From assembly GCF_026151205.1 (NCBI RefSeq), contig NC_087084.1:10629453-10693452 (forward strand): 64,000 nucleotides of DNA. Reading direction: 5' to 3'. A program made the position numbers and the translations under genes. The notes below the pieces were generated by a model. That model was not told the DNA's origin. It saw only the letters and a program-made list of their open reading frames with translations, and did no database searches. Source of the stretch: Bolinopsis microptera. Its lineage: Eukaryota; Ctenophora; Tentaculata; Lobata; Bolinopsidae. This document shows, piece after piece, positions 14,401-24,215 of this stretch (position 1 is the first letter of the stretch; each line of letters starts with the position of its first letter).

Positions 14401-17400
14401 CACCATGCACTTGTTACACCAACGGTGAACCATGTAACAGGCTACTAGTAAGGATAAGAGCCAGTTGTTGTGGCACGTGACAGTGATTCGAGGATTTGAT
14501 TGGTCACTGCTGGAAACCGATTGGTTAATCTCTGTCACGTGTCTGTCATGTGCCTGGAAAAATGCTCGAATATTTTCTGTCTGTACTCAAAACACAGTTT
14601 TACTGATGAGATATTTAAAGTTACATACCTCAGAGATCTCTTGACTGAGGTTGGCTGTATAATGTACAGTGTATACCTGTATATACAGTGTATACGGTCA
14701 CTGTGTTCTGTGTTGCCAGTTTACACAGAACAATGGTATAAAATTAAATAATTATTCCACTATTAGATAATTATTCAAACTAACCGGTTGGCATATATTA
14801 ATGTATCCAGGGCAGTGGATCTATAACAATATTTTATGAGCTAATTTAAACTGTCACGTTTAAACATATCTCACCATTTGCCCTAGAACAAGAACTACCA
14901 CAACCATCATTTTCCTACCCCAGTATTTGCTTTAATGGGGTTATAATATTCTAAATACTAGTGTAACCCGTGTCTACGGCCGGAGATTCATTATCGCATT
15001 TGCAAAAGTTTAAACGGTGCAAAAGTATGCAGTCGCTGATCAGTCGAAACCGGCCCCATTAGAGTAAATTTAATAATAATTCTAATATTCTAAATATTGC
15101 AATTGGGCCCCTTTATATTATATTTGTTTAAAACCCTCCTCTGTTTCAGTTAGGAACGCGGGAAGTTCCCTGTATATACGGGAAACAAATACAGAACGTG
15201 AGAATGAGATACGTGTACGGCTTATGTGACAGATGTACTCTCAAAACTATACATCCCATACTAAAACACTCCCACCATACCAGAGTGAGTTGTTGTGGTT
15301 ACTATCATTACGGTTACTATCGTTACGGTTACTATCGTTACGGTTACCATCGTTACGGTTACTATCGTTACGGTTACTATCTTAACGGTTACTATCGTTA
15401 CGGTTACTATCGTTACGGTTAATATCGTTACGGTTACTATAGTTACGGTTACTATCGTTACGGTTACTATCGTTACGGTTACTATCGTTACGGTTACTAT
15501 CGTTACGGTTACTATCGTTACGGTTAATATCGTTACGGTTACTATAGTTACGGTTACTATCGTTACGGTTACTATCGTTACGGTTACTATCGTTACGGTT
15601 ACTATCGTTACGGTTACTATCGTTACGGTTACTATCGTTACGGTTACTATCGTTACGGTTACTATCGTTACGGTTACTATCGTTACGGTTACTATAGTTA
15701 CGGTTACTATCGTTACGGTTACTATCGTTACGGTTACTATCGTTACAGTTACTATCGTTACAGTTACTATCGTTACAGTTACTATCGTTACATTTACTAT
15801 CGTTACAGTTACTATCGTTACAGTTACTATCGTTACAGTTACTATCGTTACAGTTACTTTCGTTACAGTTACTATCGTTACAGTTACTATCGTTACAGTT
15901 ACTATCGTTACAGTTACTATCGTTACAGTTACTATTGTTACCGTTACAGTTACTATCGTTACAGTTACCATCTTTACGGTTACTATATTTACAGATACTA
16001 TATTTACAGATACTCATTTACAAATTGTTTATTAAATACTTTTTAAATGTTTAAATAGTTTTCAAATTTTACTGAGTTCAGCAATAAATGATCAAAAAAT
16101 GTTGTACGGGTGAAACGTGGAAACTTTCCTGGTGTTAAAAAACAATTTTTTAAACTGGTCTGTGGTTTAATATTTCACCTAACCCTCACTTTTACTTTAA
16201 CATTAACTGTGTACTACTGTAACATTACTGTAACATTAACTGTGTACTACTGTAACATTACTGTAACATTAACTGTGTACTACTGTAACATTAACTGTGT
16301 ACTACTGTGACAAGATTTAGCAAATTTTCTTTTATTTCCATACACACAACAATTTCCTAAAAAACAAACATCGTAAATTGGCGTTATCTCGATCAGCAGA
16401 TTGCATTTCTTAGAAATTCGTTTTTAAAATTAGAGGTAATCTCATTACACGATTATCTTTTCAATCCCCAGAATTCAGCTCTCTCGCTAGGAAACAAAAC
16501 TTTTGATCACGATTCGTCTACGCATATTAATCATACTTTATTTAAAAAATCATTGTTAGGAACATTTCTTTAAACTTTTTATGCTTCTCTTTTCGCGAAA
16601 AGTTTGTGTGACATGGACGAGAGCTACTTTTGATCGTGACAAATATTTTCAATGTTGCATAATGATGATGTCATGATCTCAATAGATTTAACAGATTTCT
16701 AGTGTTGTAATAGTTTAAAATACATAGTTGGATTTTAACTGCCATTTTCATAATTGTGACTGAAGATCATGGTGTTAAATGTGGAAAATGAATTAAACAT
16801 TCAATGTTTCTATACTTTAAGTTTTAAACAGATTTATTCTTGGAATGCTAAGGATCACCTAACTTGCTAAAAATAAAACACTACATATTCTCTAACTACA
16901 AATCAGATAGGGTTGCCATTATCGGTACAATTCTTTTTATCGCGATAATCGATAATTTTTTCGAAATTATCGCGATAATATCGGTTATCGGCGATAAATT
17001 TGGCAAGATAATTGAAGTAATATTTGTCTGCACTCTGCGTACTTACATATTGTATTATGCTCCTATGCTATGTAACCTTGCAATATCATCATTATATAGT
17101 AACAAAATGGCATAAAATGTAGAAAATCAACAATCAGCATATCTAACGAAGATTCATTCAAGTTACAAAATAGTTTATTCAAAAAAGTCTGCTGGCGTGG
17201 TACGATATAATATAATGAACGGCGTATTTCTTAGATAGTGTCAGTTTTCTGCCTGTTAGTTGTGAATAGGTCAATCTCCCGAGCAAGGGTATCTATCATT
17301 GGTACCGAGTTGTCGAATGGCCTGTAAGTCCTGATAACCAGTCGCCGTTTGTCTCTTACTACTTGAACAACCGCTGGTGCAGGGACTTAAAGTTACTTCG

Positions 17401-20400
17401 TGATAATTCTAGAACGTTACCAGCGATACAAAGTTAAGGTTCTTTCAATCTTTCTCTTAACATATCGTGTACGTAGACTATCAACTTCAAGAAGAGATCG
17501 AAAATGTAGCAATTATATCTTTTCCGGCTGTCAATAAACTGAAGAATCACTTCTGCATGAGCGAGATTTTTGTCTCTTTTACACAGAACTGATAATGTCT
17601 TTAACTAACTCAGTCTTTTCAGCATCCAGTTTTAGATTACCTAGCTCCAATTCAACCAAAACGTCGTTCACTGCATTGCAGTTATCACTCCAACTGCCAA
17701 CATACTGCACAGTGAGCTCCAACGGTTTTTGCAGTCTTGTTGTAGTCTGAGTTCCTTTCTGTGCTTCAACAAACAACAATCTCTACGTCTGAGCATACAA
17801 CCTTCAAGTTCAATCCACCTACTTACTTAGATGCGATAACGCAACATTTAAATTTTCATTGCCACAAATTCATTCACAATACACACTACACAGCACGTCA
17901 GCATACCATCACACTGTAAATTATGCTAGCACTGGGGTTTTACTCTACAAACAAAGAAACAGATTAGAAAATCTGTGCCATTTTTCCCTAATAAAAAGTG
18001 GTTGATTATCGCGATAATTCTCGAAAATTATCGCGATAATCGATAACGATTTTTGGAGAATTATCGCCGATAATTATCGGCCGATAATATCGGCTGGCAA
18101 CCCTAAAATCAGATAGAGAAATCTTTAAAATCGTCAGAAAAAATGTTGCATGAGGGTCGTCCTGTGTAATTTGTTTTCTGTAATTATTAGTAGTAAGGAA
18201 TGTCGGACACGAAAGTAATAAACTTTCGCATACCTGGAATATTTTACTCAGCCTGTGTGACGCACGTGGGCGCGGCTTAAGTACCTAATTAATATCATTC
18301 TCGTGAGTAGATGGAATTTGGAGCATTAGTAACCGTAATATCACCAGTAACTCCAAGATGGTCAATAAGGAATGAGGATTGGGATTAATTCGTATCTTAA
18401 TAATTTGCTAATTACTAATTACCTAACTAATTAGTATAATTAACACGGCCGTCTCCTCAGTCAGCAAAGCACCAGTTCAGGATATGGGAGTATTATGATG
18501 GCAGTGAGTGGAGATGTTTCGAGTACGGTAAAGCTTCCTTCCAACACTTCCTAGCTTCATTCTCCCTTCTTTGTAAGGTCAGTTTCAAAGAAGTGTCACG
18601 TGGTGTGACGTCATGTCACGTGGTGACATTTATCCTGGAAAGTTTTGACGGTTTCCGTGAATGTACGTGTTTTCATTCTGATGAGCTGTTTTTCAATCTA
18701 ACCTGTTTAAAAGTTTAAAACATTTATTAATTTCAATAAATAAACATGCTCACAACTCAGAACGGTACAGTCAAAGATAAAGCTATAACGATAAGAGATA
18801 GCTACGGAACACAATGGTACATAGACCTGATAAACGACAAGATAACGAACTACAGTTCCTCGGGTGCTGTTAGATCTTATGTAATCAGACAGAGAGAGGT
18901 GCACGGGGTTACGTGCGATGATATTCATCAGGTTTGTTAACATTTCTAGTTTGCAGTTCTTGTTAATGTTTATAATTAACATGGAGATGTAACTTCTGTT
19001 AATGCTAATTTTTGTCGGTAACTTTTCTGCACTTTCGCATCATGAGTTGACAGAAACTACAGTTACTATAATATCTTTTAAAGTTGTATCTTGAACTCAT
19101 TATGACAATTAAATATTAAAAATTAAATTCTAAATGCCAATTTTCAGGAGAAGGAGCGATACTTATCACGTGACAATCACAACGCGCTGCACGTGCTACA
19201 AAACACGTACTGTAACGCGCACTACACGTATCCTCCCACGTGGAACAACAAACTAGTCCACACCCTCGCCACCACGTCCGAGGAGTACAGACACATTTCC
19301 TGTCAGATACCACTACCACACAGGACACACATATCTTCTGTTATTAGAATACAGGACACGGACTCTTGGCACATGTTCTCAAAGTTAGTTTTCTTATTTT
19401 CTCATTTTTACTTTTATTTCACGAAGTGGAACTTACAAAACATGGATCACTCTTATCTTAGGATCAAGGCGACATTTTGCTTAAAAGCTGTTCGATAGAA
19501 AGACCGCAAAAATTCTTTAAATCTATTCAATGGAATGACCGCATGGTGAGATTCGATTCACTGAACGGTTAACTAAACCATGACGTAAGGTCATCTTGCG
19601 AATATTCCCTGCCGAGTGATCTATCTCTGGAATTCCAAGTATTGGAACTCTATGAAGTGTCGTGATTGCTAATGCCGCATAGTTTGATGTGAAGTGTGCT
19701 TAATGTAGAGTGTACAGTGTACTATAATATTATATAACACTATAAATAATTTCATACAAATAGAGATTAGATAAGGATAATTGGACTATTTAAACAATAA
19801 CGATTGAAATATACTCTATACCTTTCCAGGAAGCGTATTCGCAGCTCAAATGAGCGGAAATAGAAATAAATAAGCGCTGAACGACAAACCATTATAGCTG
19901 CATGTAGAGTGTAGAGTGTAGAGTGTAGAGTGTAGAATGTAGAGTGTATAATATTGTATAGTGTAGTGTATACTGTATAGTTTACAGCTACTGTAGGGTC
20001 TTCATAAGCATAAAAAGACCACAAAAATGCTTTAAATATATTCAATGGAATGACTGCATCTTGAGACATACTGAGTAGCTGAGAAAACCACAGCACTTAT
20101 TCTGAGGTCTACTCTCATATTCCCAGCATATATTTGACTAGGCCATTGTACCAACCATGTAATCAAATTAAACAATGTAATAGTCTCTAGGGGAAAAAAA
20201 TAAGAAACTTTAATTAAGTAAAGATAATTTAATGATGTCCCCTTTATATAAAGCCAAGCGAATATGGCTAGAGTGTAAAATTGACGGGCAAAGCCTTAAA
20301 AACAGCTAAAGTTAAGTAATGATTAAAATAAACATGACAATCATGTTTGCCGACCTCTAAATAGCAAGTACAGCTTTATTTCAACTCAATAGAGTATAGT

Positions 20401-23352
20401 GTCAGAAATACTTATTTTCCGATTTTGACCGAAAAATAATACCAATTTTGCACATTAATTTCTAAACTTTTAGTCAAATCGGTATCGATTGGGTTGCCCC
20501 CCCCCCCCCTCCCCTCTCCACATATTTTAACAGCTTAGTGCTTTTCTTTAGAACCCCTCGCCAGTTACCTTCAATTACACACGATCTGGAATTCCAAGTA
20601 TTGTAATGTCGTCACCGCTCACGCTGCATAGTTTAAACAATCTGATGTGAAGTGTACAGTGTATAGATTATATAGTGTATAGTGTAAATTGTGTATAGTG
20701 TATAGTGTATAGTGCATAGTGTATAGTGTATAGGGTATAGTGTATAGTGAAGTGTGTAGTTAACATTTATGGTAGGGTTCTATAAGTATAAGACTGTTAT
20801 GAGATTGTTAAGCAATTATAAACGCCCATTCTTGTTGATTTCACAAGACCATATTTTTCCATTATAACAGTTAAAGGAATAAAGAGCAGTAAAGTAACTC
20901 CTCAATAACGATTAAGTTCCAAATTTGACTGTTAGTGGGGACTCTAATACGCTGTAATGTCCTTGTTTTTCCTAGAAAATTTGAGGGTTACTAGCGAGCA
21001 ATTAAGTAAATGCTGTATTGATAGATTCGTGAGAAGCCTAGTCAAGTTACTTCGCAAGAAATACTGAAATTCTCGCGCGTTAACGTTAACTAATGTCACC
21101 GCAGCTGTTAAAAGTGCAGCTTTCTGCAGAAGTGAGCTGTGCAAGGACGTGACTAATATTAATTTCTGAGGTTACATTTTGTGTGATTCTAAGTTTCGAG
21201 ATGCCCTAGTAAGTTTAACAGGACTACCCGCATATTCTTAGGAAAGGTTGGTCTTAAACCATTAGTCAGGTTTAGAATTTGTTGACAATGCCAACCTGTT
21301 CGTAATCCTGCCTTCATAACATGTTTGGACAGTGCTCGTGAGTCATCAGATGCTATAGTTGTACATGTTGCTTCATGAAGGCCAGGTCATATCAAATAGT
21401 TCCTATTCCTGCTAAACTAGTACCTACTAAATTTGGTAATCACATGTGCGAGGGAATTTGACGTCAGGCGCGGTAAACTTTGAGCAACGAAAGATGCCAC
21501 CATGCTGCGCGCGCTACAGTCTTCAAATCGAATTGTATCGTTATTTAAGGGCGCATTATTTAAAGTCAGCTACATAACATGTGCATAACGTGTGATAAAA
21601 GCGATGCCGCTAATAATTGTTACTAATAATCATCGTCATCGAGGTAATTGTAACTAAACTTATTTACAGAGAGCACCAGTTATTGAGCCTAACGAGTAGC
21701 AGCGTTAAGGTGGACTTACTGTGGTCTGATAGCACAATGAACAGAGAACATGAGGCTTCTGATAAAAGTAAGTTACATTCTCTTTCATTTTGTAGTAAGT
21801 TACATTCTTTTTCACTAAGTTGTAAGTTACAATCTCTTCCACTTAGTAGTTAATTGCCTTCCATTTCTCTAAGTAGTAATTTACATTCTCTTTCACTTAG
21901 ATGTAAGTTACACACTCTTTCACTTAGTAGTATGTTAAATTCTCTTTCAGTAAGTAATAAGTAGCATTCTCTTTCATTCTCTTAATCCTTATATTTTGCA
22001 GATGGGTTAGAAACCAGCCTGATAACACACGACTGTATATATTTCGACAGACACATCCAAACAAAACAAAACTTCAATACTCTAGTGCTGTGCAAGGTGA
22101 GAATTTTGTAATCCATATCTTTCTATTCTGTAACTTTAATATGTTTTTGTCTGTAATTTTATCAGTCATTGGCAGGATATCTTGTGTACTTTGTAAATGG
22201 CTATATCTCATTGTAATGCATGTTTCAATACACAGTATAGTGGACTACATCTGACACTGTGAACTATTTGCAGGTAGCCTACGACCCTTCGGATAACCAG
22301 AGTGTAGTAGATGACCCGTTCCACGCCACTACAGTTCACATGGACACTAGGGTAAATACACTCAGTCTTGTAGTCATGGCAACAAGATAAGATGTTGTCA
22401 GAATTTTAATTTTCATAACTGTCACCGTTAAAAAAGTAGCTATATAAACTACATTATAAATAGTAAGAATAGATTATCAGGCTAAGGATAGTTCTCCAAT
22501 GATCTTCCTACTGCCTTACATATGCGGAGAGTTGTCACAGTGTTAATCAGTATAAGGAGCAACCCAGTAACCGGAGCACAAATGCTGCTTGATTAAGCAG
22601 AAACCGGCTAAGGAGCTTAATAATAGTACGATTCCGAGAAAAGCCGGAAAAATTAACTTGCAAATTTGCGGCCCTTTATAATTTGGAGCACTCAGCACAG
22701 TCACGTATTATTTATGTGAAATATAACGGAATGTTAGATAACAATGCTGAGATGTTGCCTGTTCCAGTGCTGGTTCAGGGCCTGTTTTAGGTTATTATTT
22801 TATTAGAATTTGACTTTGACGTTACATCCAGACGTTACGCGGACCGTTATCTCGAGGTTGCAATGTCTTCTCTACAGTTAATGTGTGTGAAATTTGGGGT
22901 GCACAAAACATAAACTGAACCTGCACTTTCTGATATGATATTTATGCAATTATTTACAGATATCCACACACAGTATTTGGTCCACACTCCACATGTATTC
23001 AGATGAAAATTCTAATTAAACAACATTAGCCAAAAACCAGCTTTCTTTGAAATAATGTAACTCTTATAAAGCACAAAATGGCGGTGGGCGGTAAAACACG
23101 AAGAAAACTTCGAATTAAAATACAGATTAAGTCAACACTATCTGACTATCACGCTCTCTATATATACTCTCTATATATATATAACTATAAGTTAACCCTC
23201 TCTTATTCCAGCACAGAGACGCCATCACTCCACTTTTCTGCGTTTTCTTCAACCCAGCCCTTAAGAATGCTTCATCCAACAACTGCAAGACAACTGACGA
23301 GAAGACAGTCGCTTTGGAGATGAAAACTTTACCGGACACAAATCCTAGTTGA
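8465..23352 (+). CDS. SH2 - tandem WWE - PARP-like fold protein (12 exons, 565 aa, predicted pseudo-PARP)
   Basis: Exons: 8465-8617, 9083-9237, 9654-9817, 9992-10146, 15150-15284, 18461-18577, 18761-18931, 19148-19383, 21670-21767, 22002-22096, 22274-22351, 23212-23352. All junctions are GT-AG, phases match at every join, and the total is 1698 nt. The start ATG is preceded by an in-frame TAA. Residues ~64-155 are an SH2 domain: CYNDLSRGDAEDFL, then GSYLVR with the phosphotyrosine-binding Arg at ~88, then NHYLIR. WWE1 (~165-240) and WWE2 (~258-335) each open with WEY and have a second Trp; WWE2 ends in NYSSSGAVRSYVIR. Residues ~350-540 follow the PARP fold: PPTW, SEEYRHI, ISSVIRIQDTDSWHMFSK, CIYF. 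The His of the HGT motif is replaced (LLWSDS, ~445-450) and the C-terminal Glu block is absent, so mono-ADP-ribosylation is unlikely. PARP12/PARP13 share tandem WWE plus PARP, but there the N-terminus is CCCH zinc fingers. The role (linking phosphotyrosine to ADP-ribose) is inference. Confidence 0.85.
9260..9630. repeat. Pyrimidine-rich minisatellite in intron 2 of the SH2/WWE gene
   Basis: Imperfect units of about 33-36 bp containing CTTCTCACTTCATGCTCC and TTCTTTATTTTCCTC lie between the two exons that encode the SH2 domain. The strand asymmetry (almost no purines on the plus strand apart from ATG and TCA) may extend the polypyrimidine tract of the downstream acceptor at 9653. Confidence 0.9.
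10376..11200. repeat. 23-bp minisatellite in intron 4 of the SH2/WWE gene
   Basis: About 35 copies of a unit reading CTGGTAGATGATACC then CGGTACAG or TAGTACAG. Two variant types (CCCGGTAC and CCTAGTAC) occur in runs, with occasional GATATTACC units. The 116-aa minus-strand ORF is repeat translation (69 bp = three units). Confidence 0.95.
11343..12109. mobile_element. Tc1/mariner-type MITE, 767 bp
   Basis: Perfect 34-bp terminal inverted repeats lie at 11343-11376 and 12076-12109, both reading CAGGGTGGGCCAAAAG from the outside. They are flanked by TA on each side (11341-11342 and 12110-12111), the usual Tc1/mariner target duplication. The interior has only short decayed frames and no recognisable transposase, so it is non-autonomous. 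It lies in the long intron 4 of the SH2/WWE gene. Confidence 0.88.
12123..12235. repeat. CT-rich simple repeat with ATATGATATT interruptions
   Basis: Low-complexity CTCTCTCT tract directly beside the right end of the mariner-type MITE. The ORFs here are simple-repeat translations. Confidence 0.85.
13107..13738. repeat. 33-bp minisatellite in intron 4
   Basis: About 19 units of 33 bp containing GAGGGCCCTAATGTCCTGG and TTACAGGTTACAGT. A 33-bp period leaves reading frames open, giving spurious 177- and 201-aa ORFs (SEGPNVLVTGY repeats). Variant units (TGTACTGG, TGTTCTGG, TGTCCAGG) are scattered. Confidence 0.95.
15285..16020. repeat. 15-bp minisatellite starting at the donor of exon 5
   Basis: About 48 copies of ACTATCGTTACGGTT begin within about 15 bp of the exon 5 donor (15285). 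From about 15747 nearly all units switch to ACTATCGTTACAGTT, giving two homogeneous variant blocks. Long ORFs on both strands (246, 236 and 211 aa of TVTIV or NRNDS repeats) are artefacts of a 15-bp period without stops. Confidence 0.96.
16200..16310. repeat. 31-bp tandem repeat
   Basis: About three and a half copies of a unit containing TAACTGTGTACTACTGTAAC. Confidence 0.85.
16908..18105 (-). mobile_element. hAT-family DNA transposon remnant, 1198 bp
   Basis: The terminal inverted repeat TAGGGTTGCCA lies at both ends (16908-16918; inverted at 18095-18105). It is flanked by a perfect 8-bp duplication AAATCAGA (16900-16907 and 18106-18113), the target-site length typical of hAT. Inside each end are dense TATCG/CGATA palindromic words (ATTATCGCGATAAT), a subterminal arrangement seen in hAT elements. 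The minus strand from about 17800 to 17240 keeps broken frames (one at 17579-17779) that may be decayed transposase. It sits in intron 5 of the SH2/WWE gene. Confidence 0.88.
19498..20770. repeat. Duplicated intronic segment with GTATAGT microsatellites
   Basis: Within intron 8, a block ending in TATTCAATGGAATGAC occurs at about 19500-19555 and again at about 20013-20065. A block starting CTGGAATTCCAAGTATTG occurs at about 19627 and again at 20585. GTAGAGT and GTATAGT simple repeats follow at 19900-19960 and 20655-20755, and a C-run lies at 20498-20510. Confidence 0.7.
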
Positions 23353-24139
23353 ATCCTATATAAAGGGGTGCACAAATCCTAGTTTTAATCCTAGACCAAC
23401 AGGCACAAATCCTAGTTTCAATCCTGTTAATTTATATTGTCTGTTATGTGACAATTCCTTTGTGAACTCGAGTTGGTAATTTTGTTGTTTTGTTTAAATG
23501 TTGCGAATCTGAGTTCACATGACAACACTTGCATTACATGCAGTTATTCCGGGGGAGGCAGTTCAGAGTTATCTTATCAAATGTATTCATATTACTTAGT
23601 AAGCTCATCATATTATGATTATTATTTAAAGTAATTGAGAGTGAGATGAAGTCCTGAACTTTAGGATTTTTATCTAATTCTAACAAAATACGCTCTTTTC
23701 ATCAAAATTCTTATTTAGCTCCAATTTTCTGGGGCATTATATTTTGGGTTGCCTGAATTTTACCTGACGTCACAAAAACATTACGTGACGTCATGACAAC
23801 ACCACGTGACGTTATCATTTACGTCAGCAGTCAGTTATTGATTTAGTATTCTGTAAATAGCTTAACATTTGGAATGTTATAAATGGAATTACTCGAGTGT
23901 TTTATTTGTTTGAAATTCTACTAATTAATGATAATATTAGTACAATTAGGATACTCAATATTAGTCATTGTTTCAAACATTAGTTCTATTATGTATCTCA
24001 TTGTGATAAAACATAAAAATCTCATCGAGAAAATCTTCTAGGCCAAGAAAGAAAAAGAAGCAGATCGTTTATTTTTCAGTCTAGTAAAATACCTTGACTT
24101 ATGCATAAAAATAGTTTATCATAATGCATAACATACGAT

Positions 24140-24215
24140 ATGACGTCACACCACGTCACATGACGACACACCACGTGACATGACGTCACACCACGTGACA
24201 TGACGTCATGTCACG
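24140..24215. repeat. Tandem TGACGTCA / CACGTGAC module
   Basis: Four near-copies of a ~20-bp module (TGACGTCACACCACG, TGACATGACG) lie just beyond the stop codon of the EF-hand gene. The same module recurs at 23767-23815, 26300-27250, 28225-28262, 32545-32590 and 39110-39205. It combines CRE-like TGACGTCA and E-box CACGTG palindromes. Confidence 0.8.

Noticed and set aside
15261..16035. Four long ORFs (211-246 aa) on both strands
   Set aside because: They are translations of the 15-bp minisatellite, open in several frames on both strands only because the unit lacks stops.
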